Origin: an uncultured Acetatifactor sp.
Lineage (GTDB): Bacteria; Bacillota; Clostridia; Lachnospirales; Lachnospiraceae
Assembly (NCBI GenBank): GCA_910584375.1
Contig: CAJUAH010000013.1
Location: forward strand, 1 to 64,000
Reading direction: 5' to 3'
Length of the DNA: 64,000 nt
The notes beneath the pieces were generated by a model. That model searched no databases and was not told the DNA's origin. It saw nothing but the letters and a program-made list of their open reading frames with translations. The stretch's first letter is position 1. Each line of letters begins with the position of its first letter. The translations under genes and the position numbers were made by a program. Positions 49,730 to 58,806 of the stretch are shown here, one piece after another.

Positions 49730-52537
49730 CTACTCCTCGCCCAGTTTCAGCGCTTTGGCGACGTTCATGCGAAACACGATAAAGATCAGCACCACCAGGC
49801 ACAGCGCCATCACGCCCGCCACCACGCCGTAGAGACGCAGCATATCCGACTGCCGGGTGATCAGTTCCATGGGCAGCACCTGGTTGCTGGCGGCATAGGC
49901 CGTCTGCAGGATGGGCACAAACATCCGCGAGGACAGGTGCCCGATGCCCACGCCGCCCAATATGGCGAACACGCCGGAAAAGATCTGCTCGTTGATCAGC
50001 ATGTAAAACATCTCTCCCTTGTGCATACCGCTGGCCCGCAGCACGCCGAACATCATCTCTCTGGAACGGATAGACATGATCCAGTAGATCAGGTATCCCA
50101 CGGCGCACAGAATCAGCGTGACGATAAAGCCCATGGTAAGAATCCCGTTTGTGCCCTGCATCAGCGGGTCCGTCACGGCTTTCTCCAGATCCGCGCTCCT
50201 GTCCACATAGCGGACGATATGTACATCGTTATCCGCGATCCACTCGTACATCTCCCCGGAGTCCTGCCCTTCCCTCAGGGAGATCCACACCTCATAGGGC
50301 ACCGTACCCAGAGATTTTTGCAGGGCGGCATAGTTGGCGACCACCAGAAAATTGTCCCGCGCCGCTACTTCCCCCTCCGCGCTCAGGCTTACCGTGGTGG
50401 GCTCATAGCCCGGAAAATAATCAAAAAAGTCCACGATCTTACCCCTGATTTCCTTTTTTGTATTGCTGTAATACCGTATGGTGTCCCCCGCCTTGTAGTC
50501 CAGCTGCGTCTGGAAATTGCGGGACACCAGCACCCCGGTGGGTTCCACCGCCAGCTCGTTGAGCAGCTCATAATAATGTCTGCCCAGCAGATCCTGATCC
50601 AGCCAGGTATTCTCGCCAAACTCCCGGGTATGTATGCCCAGCAGCGTCACCGTCTGCCGATCGGATCCCTGTTTCGGCACATAGGCCTGCCCGTCCCGGA
50701 TCACCCGGGTATAGCTGCGGGCGCAGGACAGTCCGGCATATTTGCTGTAATCCGGCTCATAATACCGCAGTTCACCCTTCACTTCTCCGCTCCCCATGGC
50801 GTTGGTGTTCCACACTTCCCGGATGATCATGTCCGCCCCGTCCAGATATTCCACATTTGCCTGGGAATTTTGCAGGATCGTGCGGGCCACTGTGGCGTGA
50901 AACATGCCCAGCGACACTGTGAGTATCATAAACAGCATAATAAACTGCTGTCTGCGTCCGTTCCCGATGATTTCCATAAAGGAGGCGTAGCTGGCCGGAC
51001 GCCAAAAGCGCCTTCCCAGCCCGTAGATCGCTTTGACCAGCAGCGGCTGCAGCCGCAGAAACAGCAGGCCCAGCCCCACAATAAACAGGGACGAACTGAT
51101 ATAGAGCAAAGGATCCAGCGCCTTCCCCATAAGAACGTCCTCCACCAGGACATTCCGGTTGCGGGAAAAGCTGTAATATCCGTACAGCGCCACAGCCAGG
51201 CAAATGATATCCAGAAAGCATACTTCCCACCACGACCTCTTTTTGAGAGCTTTCTGCTGTTTCAGTTTCACGATGGTGAGCCGGCTGTGTTTCAGAGCCG
51301 GCAGCGTCATGATCAGCACGCAGGCCCCCACTGCCGCCAGACCGTACAGAACCACGTCCCCCGTCCAGACGATCCCGATCTGTCCTCTGGCCTCAAACTC
51401 CAGAAAGTTCCGGGCCGAACCCAGGAAACGGCAGAACACCGTGCCCAGCGGGATCCCGCCCAGCGCGCCCAAAAGCGTCAGAAACAGGCTCTGATACAGA
51501 TACAGCCGGAAGATCTGGCCGCCGGAGCTGCCACGGCTCTTGAGTACGGATATCTCATTGCGCTCCATATCGTACATCTGCCCGGAGATCATGAACAGAA
51601 AGGCTCCCAGCAGAATCAGCACCGGCACCTGGAGTATGAACAGCGTGGCCTCGATCCGGCTCTGTTTTTTGACAAAACTGTCCAGGATCTCCCGATAGGG
51701 CGGCTCTTTCAGCGTACTGCGGTAAGGGCTCTCCTGGGTCAGATAATCGGTGTACTCGCAGATCCGCGCCACATCCGCCGCCCGCAGGTCCTCATATTCA
51801 AACATGCTGTAATAGGTACAGGTTATCGTGTATTTTCCGGCGTTTTCCCCGGTGAACATCTCGTGGAAGAGATTTTCCTCCATAAAGCAGACCAGATTCA
51901 GCTCTTCCGGCTTAATCTGCCAGTAAAAATCTCCCGCCGCGGCCTCCTCATAAACCCCCGTGACTTTCAGGCGTATCTTCTTGCCGTCGGGGCCTTTCAG
52001 GGCGTCGTATTCCAGGGTCTCCCCCACCAGCAGCCCGGCGTCCACCATGCAGGTCTGGCTGATCACCACCTCTATATTGCCCTCCTCGTCCAGTCCGTCC
52101 TCGGAGTACATCTGTCCCGCCAGCAGGGACGCATGCCGGGGCAGTCCCGAGAGGCAGCTGAGGCGCAGAGAGACGGCCTCGTCGTCAGAGCGGTTCATCA
52201 GCGAGGATATGTCCGCCTTGGCCAGGCTATAATAATAGACCGTCTCCCGCTCCCGCACTCCCATCTTGTCGTAGATCTCCGCCATCAGCGATTCCACTTT
52301 TGCGATGGTCTTGCCGCCGCCGTCCTTTTTGGAGATCAGCGTGATCTCGTTCATGGTGGGCCAGTTTCCCTGCTGCGCGATCCATGTGTCCATCTCGTCC
52401 TGCAGCATCCTGTCAAAGGCCGCCGTGCGGTACAGAGGGAAACTGACCACCGTGGCGATCAACAGCAGACAGCCCAGCAGCATACACAGCGCCATCCATT
52501 TTTTATGCCAAAGCTTTCGCAACATTACTCCAAGCAT
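49730..52537 (-). CDS. FtsX-like ABC permease
   Basis: 935 residues. N-terminal span (about 15-35), a large extracytoplasmic domain (about 40-270), three spans (about 285-410, 'ATLFILQVPVLILLGAFLFMISGQMYDMERNEISVLKSRGSSGGQIFRLY' is the FtsX core), a second soluble domain (about 560-800) and three final spans with 'MMFGVLRASGMHKGEMFYMLINEQIFSGVFAILGG'. This double-FtsX architecture is that of MacB-like or lipoprotein-type mechanotransmission permeases. Overlaps the adaptor gene by 13 bases. Substrate unknown. Confidence 0.92.
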   Translation of the reverse strand: MLGVMLRKLWHKKWMALCMLLGCLLLIATVVSFPLYRTAAFDRMLQDEMDTWIAQQGNWPTMNEITLISKKDGGGKTIAKVESLMAEIYDKMGVRERETVYYYSLAKADISSLMNRSDDEAVSLRLSCLSGLPRHASLLAGQMYSEDGLDEEGNIEVVISQTCMVDAGLLVGETLEYDALKGPDGKKIRLKVTGVYEEAAAGDFYWQIKPEELNLVCFMEENLFHEMFTGENAGKYTITCTYYSMFEYEDLRAADVARICEYTDYLTQESPYRSTLKEPPYREILDSFVKKQSRIEATLFILQVPVLILLGAFLFMISGQMYDMERNEISVLKSRGSSGGQIFRLYLYQSLFLTLLGALGGIPLGTVFCRFLGSARNFLEFEARGQIGIVWTGDVVLYGLAAVGACVLIMTLPALKHSRLTIVKLKQQKALKKRSWWEVCFLDIICLAVALYGYYSFSRNRNVLVEDVLMGKALDPLLYISSSLFIVGLGLLFLRLQPLLVKAIYGLGRRFWRPASYASFMEIIGNGRRQQFIMLFMILTVSLGMFHATVARTILQNSQANVEYLDGADMIIREVWNTNAMGSGEVKGELRYYEPDYSKYAGLSCARSYTRVIRDGQAYVPKQGSDRQTVTLLGIHTREFGENTWLDQDLLGRHYYELLNELAVEPTGVLVSRNFQTQLDYKAGDTIRYYSNTKKEIRGKIVDFFDYFPGYEPTTVSLSAEGEVAARDNFLVVANYAALQKSLGTVPYEVWISLREGQDSGEMYEWIADNDVHIVRYVDRSADLEKAVTDPLMQGTNGILTMGFIVTLILCAVGYLIYWIMSIRSREMMFGVLRASGMHKGEMFYMLINEQIFSGVFAILGGVGIGHLSSRMFVPILQTAYAASNQVLPMELITRQSDMLRLYGVVAGVMALCLVVLIFIVFRMNVAKALKLGEE

Positions 52538-54780
52538 AGTTCCATTCCTTCCGTCAGTCCCTCTACCACCCAGTAATTGCTCTTGTCAAAACCGCCCGCT
52601 ATAAAACTGCGGCGCACGATGCTGCCGTCCGGTTCCACCACATTCACATAGGTGTGGCCTTCCGACTCCCGCACGGCCCGCCTGGGCACGATCAGCACAT
52701 TGTCCATCTCCCGCAGACTTGCCTCCACGTCAAATATGGCCCGGTTCCACCAGCCGCCCCATCCGGCCGTCCCCACGGACATATCGCCGATCACCTCCGG
52801 CGGCAACAGGATAAAGGCGTACTCCTGCCTCAGGAAACGACTCACCGCCCGCCCGTTCAGACTGGCCACCATGCCCGTCGTCTCCCGCTCCTGTTCCTCG
52901 CGATCCTGATAACGCACCTGCACCCGATCGCCGTAGGAGAGGACGTCTCCCTCGTTTTCCAGCACCACATAACAGGTGTTTTCATCCGCTATCTCCACCA
53001 GATAGCTGTCCGGCTGCAATATATCTTCCGTCTCCAGATCCGCCATCCATATGACGATCCCGCTCTGGCTGGCGCGGATGACCGTGGTCTGGTAATCCTG
53101 CATCAGCTCCGTGATCTGTTCCTGTAATTTCAGGATCTCTTTCTGTCGGTTTTCTATGGCCTTTTTATTCTTTTCCTCGCCCTGGTCCACAAGATCCTGC
53201 ACCCTCTCCAACTGCCGCTGCAACTGCAATGCCAGTCTCTGCACGCCGATCTCGTCCTCCGCCACCCGCACGGTGGCGATCACGTCCCCCTTGTCCACAT
53301 GCTGGTACATCGCCGTCTGGAACTCCTGAAAATACACGGTTCCGTGGGTTATCCGGCTGCGCTCCACCACACTGGAAGGATAGGCCATGATGCCCACCCC
53401 CGAAAAATCGGAGTGAAAGCTGCCTCTCTCCACCGTCACCCGCTGATCGCTGTACTGGCGGCCCTGGTCGAGGCGCACCACATCGCCCTGGGCTATACCG
53501 GACAGTATCTCGGTGTACACGCCGTCGCTCATGCCTGTGCTGACTGAAGTATATATGTTTTCCTCGCCGTTTGCCACATACACATAGCTGCCTGTTTCAT
53601 CCCTGTGTACCGCCTCCGCGGGCACGGACAGCGCCTGCTCCCTTTTTTTGTGTACCACTACCACCGCCGCGTAGTCGCCCAGGTTCACCTCCTGGATGTC
53701 TCCCTCCAGGTAGAGGGTGGAATATACCGTCTCCCCCTGGGTGGTCAGCCGGGTATACTCGTCGCTCTCCATGGGCACATATTCCACCTCGTAGCGTATA
53801 CCGTCGATGACCGCGTACATCTCCTGGGCCGTGGCCGCCGTCTTTCTGTTGATATAATCACATTTCAGCATCCTGCGCGCGGGATCCCCCACCGCCACGA
53901 TGGGAGTCTCCCCCTCGATATAGTCGCCGTAGGCATAGTCGCCCAGCGCCACCACATTGCCCGCTATGCCGGAGTGTATGGTGATATTGTTTTTACTGTC
54001 CCGCAGGAACTGCAGCTGCTGCAGCGCGTAGTCATGATCCAGCTCATACAGGGCCGTGCGCTGCTCCAACTGTAACAGGGTCGTGTTGACGCCATGATCC
54101 GCGATCCGGTAGCGGCCGTTCCAATAATCGTACTGCCTCACCCACTCTTCATAGGCCGGATTGATCTGGGGCTTATCTTCCTCCTGGGGGCCGTCGGCAT
54201 CGGGGCCGCTGACGGTTCCGGGGTGCTGCTCCCCGGAGGGTTTCTCTTCCGACGTTTCTCCTTCGGTCGTCGGCTCTCCCCCGTTCGGCCTGGACACCTT
54301 GAGATACTGCTCCGGTTTCTCCTTTTCCAGATTCTTTACGATGTCCTCCAGTTGTTTCACTTCCTCCCGGGGTTTCTCCAGATCCTCCCTGACCTGCTGT
54401 TCGTACTCCGCAAACTCCGTCTCCATATCCTGAATGCGCTCAAGCTGATCCTCGATCTGCTTGTCAAGTTTCTCCGTGTCCGAATACGCCAGCACTTCTC
54501 CCCTGCTCACCGTCTCACCGGGAAAAGCGCCGAATTCCCTGAGCGTCACGTCCTCGTCAAATCCGTATTCTTCCACATAAGGAACCACGGTGGCGGAATA
54601 GATATCCGCGTCATACAGATCGCGGAGCATCGCCGCCTCCCCGCTGGCAGTCATGCCCACCGGCTCCAGCAGTTCCACATCCTGCGCCATGCTCTCTCTG
54701 GGGGGTGTCTGACCGCATCCGACCATGGTCACAGTCAGAGAAAACAGTAAGAGCAACCCCAAAAATCTCTGTCTCTTCAT
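52525..54780 (-). CDS. Large lipoprotein adaptor (membrane fusion protein-like)
   Basis: 751 residues. Lipoprotein signal with 'TVTMVGCGQ' (Cys near 22). Two coiled-coil hairpins are visible (about 105-150, 'EQIEDQLERIQDMETEFAEYEQQVREDLEKPREEVK'-like pattern, and about 545-600, 'QLQRQLERVQDLVDQGEEKNKKAIENRQKEI'), separated by an acidic Pro/Glu linker (about 165-215) and barrel-like segments ('DYAAVVVVHKKREQALSVPAEAVHRDETGSYVYV'). It looks like two HlyD/MacA-type adaptors in tandem. ATGA overlap with the preceding adaptor gene. It should bridge the permease to the cell wall or a partner. Confidence 0.85.
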   Translation of the reverse strand: MKRQRFLGLLLLFSLTVTMVGCGQTPPRESMAQDVELLEPVGMTASGEAAMLRDLYDADIYSATVVPYVEEYGFDEDVTLREFGAFPGETVSRGEVLAYSDTEKLDKQIEDQLERIQDMETEFAEYEQQVREDLEKPREEVKQLEDIVKNLEKEKPEQYLKVSRPNGGEPTTEGETSEEKPSGEQHPGTVSGPDADGPQEEDKPQINPAYEEWVRQYDYWNGRYRIADHGVNTTLLQLEQRTALYELDHDYALQQLQFLRDSKNNITIHSGIAGNVVALGDYAYGDYIEGETPIVAVGDPARRMLKCDYINRKTAATAQEMYAVIDGIRYEVEYVPMESDEYTRLTTQGETVYSTLYLEGDIQEVNLGDYAAVVVVHKKREQALSVPAEAVHRDETGSYVYVANGEENIYTSVSTGMSDGVYTEILSGIAQGDVVRLDQGRQYSDQRVTVERGSFHSDFSGVGIMAYPSSVVERSRITHGTVYFQEFQTAMYQHVDKGDVIATVRVAEDEIGVQRLALQLQRQLERVQDLVDQGEEKNKKAIENRQKEILKLQEQITELMQDYQTTVIRASQSGIVIWMADLETEDILQPDSYLVEIADENTCYVVLENEGDVLSYGDRVQVRYQDREEQERETTGMVASLNGRAVSRFLRQEYAFILLPPEVIGDMSVGTAGWGGWWNRAIFDVEASLREMDNVLIVPRRAVRESEGHTYVNVVEPDGSIVRRSFIAGGFDKSNYWVVEGLTEGMELCLE

Positions 54781-55907
54781 CGCAGTATGACCCTCTCTCC
54801 CTCGGCCAACCCGGACAGCACTTCCACAGTCTCGTCTCCGTGGAGTCCGGTCTCTACCCATTTTACCGCACGCATCTGATCCTCACCCAGCACATAGACA
54901 TACTCGCCGCCGTCCGCGCTGTGGATTGCCGCCGCGGGAACACACAGCACCTGGCTGCGCCGATCCACCACAGCCACGATGGAGCCGACGGTTCCCACCT
55001 CTATGGTGGCTGTCTCCGCGCCCTCGGCCAGCGAGAATAACTGCTGTTCCCCCCAGTTTTCCATCTCATAGGGCAGCAGCGTATATTTCCCCGCCCCGGA
55101 GCCGGAGACAATCTCCATATAGATCTCTTCTCCCTCCCGGAAACAGGAGGCATATTCCGACACCTCGGTCATAAACAGGCATTCCGAGCCGTCGATGACC
55201 GTTATCACTTCCTCTCCCCGCACCGAGGTGGAGCCCTCCAGCCCTTCCTTGATATGAGATACCGTGCCGGACATGCCCGCCACCAGACGGCTGGCCGACG
55301 CCTCCTCCCGCAACAGCTCCAGCTGCCGCGTATCCAGACCGATGGCGTCCTGCCAGTCCTCCCGGTAATACTCGTAGTTCTGCTGCACCTGGGCTACACC
55401 CTCGTCCAAACGCTCCCTGTCCGCATCTCCCTGTCCGGTCTGATACAGATAGTTCAGCCACAGCGAGGATATCTCGTAGTCCTCATTGATCTGGCTGTAG
55501 TCCATCTGCAGCTGATTCCTGGCGATCTGATATTCCAGCCGCGCGATCTCATCCTGCCTGCTGCCGCTGGCAAGCTCCGCCAGCACCTGCCCTTTCTCCA
55601 CGGTATCCCCCTCCTGCACATAGACTTTTTTCACGGAGATACCGCTGATTCCAAAGCTCAGGCTTTCGTCGTTGACCTGCCGATAGGTACATTTGATCCG
55701 CTGGGTCTTCTGCACATCCCCCCGCGTGACCGCCGCCATATCGTATACCACCGGCTCCGCCTCCTGCTCCACCACGATCACGCCGTCGCTGTCCTCCCGG
55801 GGCTGACCGCAGCCGGACAATACCGGCAGGGTTCCCAACAGCAGAACCGTCAGGAGACGCCGGGCTCTTTTTTCCGATCCTTTTCTGCTCTCCATACTTT
55901 TCAACAT
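54777..55907 (-). CDS. HlyD/MacA-like lipoprotein adaptor
   Basis: 376 residues. Lipobox 'PVLSGCGQ' (Cys near 33), lipoyl-like half 'ISVKKVYVQEGDTVEKGQVLAELASG', coiled coil (about 120-205), second half 'ASRLVAGMSGTVSHIKEGLEG', then a barrel ending 'AIHSADGGEYVYVLGEDQMRAVKWVETGLHGDETVEVLSGLAEGERVIL'. Usual adaptor of MacB-type pumps in Firmicutes. It starts only 7 bases after the GH115 stop, so exporter and xylanase genes are one transcript. Confidence 0.92.
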   Translation of the reverse strand: MLKSMESRKGSEKRARRLLTVLLLGTLPVLSGCGQPREDSDGVIVVEQEAEPVVYDMAAVTRGDVQKTQRIKCTYRQVNDESLSFGISGISVKKVYVQEGDTVEKGQVLAELASGSRQDEIARLEYQIARNQLQMDYSQINEDYEISSLWLNYLYQTGQGDADRERLDEGVAQVQQNYEYYREDWQDAIGLDTRQLELLREEASASRLVAGMSGTVSHIKEGLEGSTSVRGEEVITVIDGSECLFMTEVSEYASCFREGEEIYMEIVSGSGAGKYTLLPYEMENWGEQQLFSLAEGAETATIEVGTVGSIVAVVDRRSQVLCVPAAAIHSADGGEYVYVLGEDQMRAVKWVETGLHGDETVEVLSGLAEGERVILR

Positions 55908-55914
55908 CCTGTTC

Positions 55915-58806
55915 CTATACCCTCAGAGACGTCCGGGGACCCATATAGGAAGTCTGTACCTGTACCCTCGGACTGTGTATCCTGATCTGTTCCAGCACTA
56001 CGCCGGCCTCCAGCGCCTCCACCGTCAGCTGCTGCAGCCCCGCCTCGAAGGGCAGGTTCACACTGCATACCCTGATCTGATCCAGTACGCCCTGCGCCCA
56101 GCGGGGATCGCTGCTCTCTCCCGCGCGAAAATCCGGCGCGTTGATCTCAACCCGCGCCTGCTGTCCGGCGCCGTTTTTCACCAGCACGTACACGCCCTGC
56201 CTGCTCACCGGCGAATTGGTGGGAGCCACCAGCAGATCCACCTGATACTCTCCGGCCTGGGGGATCGCAAACTCCCAGGTCAGGGACGGCTTATCCTCTT
56301 CCTGCGCAAATACCGCCGTGCTGGGAAACACTTTCACCCCGGAGCCGTATTTGCCGTAGCCCGGTATCACCCGGTAAGCGCCTTTTTCCGTATCCTTCCT
56401 GCGCGTATAGCCTGCGGCATCGATTACGATCACACCCTGCCGCTCCAGATAAGCGCCCTCCGGCAGGCCGTCCGTACTCTGGCGCTGGCCCGTGACGTCC
56501 ACCGCCACCACGGCGTCGCCTCCCTCCACCAGCAGCCGCACGGTCTCCGGCTCTCCGGGCAGCAGCTCTTCCCGGCAGTGCAGCGTCACCGTATCCAGTT
56601 CCTGACAGACTCCCTCCACGGAGGAGATTTCCAGCCAGGCGGGCATCGCGCCGTCGGGGCTCTGGACCTTGATCCGATAGGGGAAACTGCCCTCGCCGTC
56701 GTTGGCGATCTCTATCGTCACCGGCTCCGCGTCCGCATAACAGAAATCCGTCACTTTTATCGCCTGGGGAGCGCCGTAGTTCTTGACGCCGATCTCCTCC
56801 CTGTCCGCCCGGGACACGCTCATCCGGGAGATATGTACGGGACGCACCCAGGTAATCAGAGGATAGCGGTATCCGTCTTCATTCCACTTGGTAAAGCCCA
56901 CATGCTGGGCCATCTCCATCCCCTTCCACTTGCCGTCCTTGAAAGCGGCCATCTCCTGCGCCAACCGGATATCCCTGTCCGCGCACTCCTGGGACAGACG
57001 TCCGAAACGGTTGGCCACGGGCCTGCCCTGACGGGCGTAATGGTTATTTTTGGCTGCGTACAGATGCATTTTCAGCAGATTCATGCTGGCCATGGCGGAA
57101 AAATGGATCATGCTGTAATAGGCGTCTTTCTCCCGGTCGCAGAGCCGCTCCATCACCTGCGCGGACAGTTTTTCCAGATCTTCCGCTCTCCTGAGCATCC
57201 GGTCCGCCTCCCCATAATGGCAGGGATGATAGATATGTTCGTTCAGGGCCTCGGGCCTGCGCAGGGCGTTGATATCGATATATTCGGTCAGCACACGGCC
57301 GATCTGTTCCCGCAGCGATTCGTCCGCCTGGGGGAAATTCTTCTCCGTCCACAGCCGGGTATACTCCCGGTAACTGTCCGGGTTGCCGTAGCCCCATTTG
57401 TCATAGTCATAAGCCAGCGCCAGGAAGTAACTCAGAGGCACCTCATGGAATTTCAAATCCCCCACATTGACGATCCAGGCGTCCCGTATACCGTATTCGT
57501 AGGCCATGCACATCTGTTCCCAGGTCTTGGCCATGGGAGTGGAATCCACCCACTCGTAGGAGATGGGGCCGCCGTGGTAATCAAAATGATAGTACATGCC
57601 CCAGCCGCCCCTGCGGTTTCTTACCTCCGGCGTGGGCAGCGTGCGCATCTGGCCGAAGTTGTCCTCGCAGAGCATACAGATCACGCCCTCCAGCTCCTCC
57701 CAGTCCTTGAGCCCGGCCACATGTTCGTCCCCGTAAAAATACGCCTCCACCTCTTTGTAGAGCGCCAACAGCTGGGGCGCCTCCTCCCGATGCACATTCT
57801 CTTTGATCAACGCCCTCTGCTTGCGGATGATATCTTTCAGCAGATTCACGTTCTCCTCCACGGTGGCCTGTTCGCCCAGCATGGAGGTGTCCCGCTCTCC
57901 CCGCATACCGATGGTAATCAGGTTCTCATATTTACCGCTGCGCTTAAGGGACTCCTCCCAATAGTTCAAAAGTCCCTGCTCATTGGTATAAAAATTCCAC
58001 TCGTTGCCGTATTTCGTCTCCGGCCCCCTGACCTTGTCCCACTCTTCGCTGGCCCGCAGACAGGGTTCGTGATGGGAGTATCCCATGACCACGCCATAGA
58101 TATCCGCCAGCTCTTCGTTGGCGCTGCCGGGACCGTCTATGGGAAATGAGGCGCTCCACATGGCGGGCCACAGATAGTTGCCCTTGAGCCGCAGCAGCAG
58201 TTCAAAGACATGTTCATAGGCGTCCGCGTTGAAACCGCCGAAATGACTGTTGGTCCAGTTGCCGAAACAGGGCCATTCGTCGTTGATGAAAAATCCCCTG
58301 TAACGCACGCTGGGCTCTTTGGACAGCGTCTGGATATCGTCGCCGATCTCCAGCTCCGGCCTCTCCCGGGGCTGGGCGTCTCCCCAGAAACATAGGGGGG
58401 ATACGCCGATATACTCCGACAGGGAGAACATACCGTAGATCGTACCTCTCTTATCGCTGCCGCAGATCAGCAGCAGCTCCTCCCACTGCTGCAGCGGTTC
58501 GCCGGACTGCTGCGCAAGCTCTCCCAGCTGCAGCGCCGTAAATCTGCGTATGAGATAGACTTCTCTCCTCCCCCTGACCTGGGACAGATCCACCAACCCG
58601 GCCTTTTCCAGCAACTCCACCAAAGGACTCTTACCCACAGTGGCGCACAGGATCGCTCTCCCCTGCGCCGCCGTCAGCACCTGGGGCCTGTGGCCCGTAA
58701 CCTTGCGGATATCCTCCGCTACCTTACCCGCGACTCTTTTCACTCCCTCAAAGGCATCCTGTTCCACCAGCAGCGGAACCGCCTGTCCGTCATATACCAG
58801 TCTCAT
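55915..58806 (-). CDS. GH115 alpha-glucuronidase
   Basis: 963 residues, the usual GH115 size. Family hallmarks: 'SVRYRGFFINDEWPCFGNWTNSHFGGFNADAYEHVFELLLRLKGNYLWPAMWSASF' region near 168-225, 'GYSHHEPCLRASEEWD' near 245-260, 'GMRGERDTSM' near 300, and 'YYHFDYHGGP' near 405. The C-terminal part (about 660-960) is beta-rich with a CBM-like end. GH115 removes (4-O-methyl)glucuronic acid from xylan and its oligosaccharides. No signal peptide, so cytoplasmic. ATGA overlap with the esterase gene upstream. Confidence 0.95.
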   Translation of the reverse strand: MRLVYDGQAVPLLVEQDAFEGVKRVAGKVAEDIRKVTGHRPQVLTAAQGRAILCATVGKSPLVELLEKAGLVDLSQVRGRREVYLIRRFTALQLGELAQQSGEPLQQWEELLLICGSDKRGTIYGMFSLSEYIGVSPLCFWGDAQPRERPELEIGDDIQTLSKEPSVRYRGFFINDEWPCFGNWTNSHFGGFNADAYEHVFELLLRLKGNYLWPAMWSASFPIDGPGSANEELADIYGVVMGYSHHEPCLRASEEWDKVRGPETKYGNEWNFYTNEQGLLNYWEESLKRSGKYENLITIGMRGERDTSMLGEQATVEENVNLLKDIIRKQRALIKENVHREEAPQLLALYKEVEAYFYGDEHVAGLKDWEELEGVICMLCEDNFGQMRTLPTPEVRNRRGGWGMYYHFDYHGGPISYEWVDSTPMAKTWEQMCMAYEYGIRDAWIVNVGDLKFHEVPLSYFLALAYDYDKWGYGNPDSYREYTRLWTEKNFPQADESLREQIGRVLTEYIDINALRRPEALNEHIYHPCHYGEADRMLRRAEDLEKLSAQVMERLCDREKDAYYSMIHFSAMASMNLLKMHLYAAKNNHYARQGRPVANRFGRLSQECADRDIRLAQEMAAFKDGKWKGMEMAQHVGFTKWNEDGYRYPLITWVRPVHISRMSVSRADREEIGVKNYGAPQAIKVTDFCYADAEPVTIEIANDGEGSFPYRIKVQSPDGAMPAWLEISSVEGVCQELDTVTLHCREELLPGEPETVRLLVEGGDAVVAVDVTGQRQSTDGLPEGAYLERQGVIVIDAAGYTRRKDTEKGAYRVIPGYGKYGSGVKVFPSTAVFAQEEDKPSLTWEFAIPQAGEYQVDLLVAPTNSPVSRQGVYVLVKNGAGQQARVEINAPDFRAGESSDPRWAQGVLDQIRVCSVNLPFEAGLQQLTVEALEAGVVLEQIRIHSPRVQVQTSYMGPRTSLRV

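Noticed and set aside
49694..52576. 960-codon open frame antisense to the FtsX permease gene
   Set aside because: GC-rich codon shadow; His/Gln/Arg-rich composition typical of reverse frames. The same holds for the long plus-strand frames at 46310-48214 and 55975-58149.
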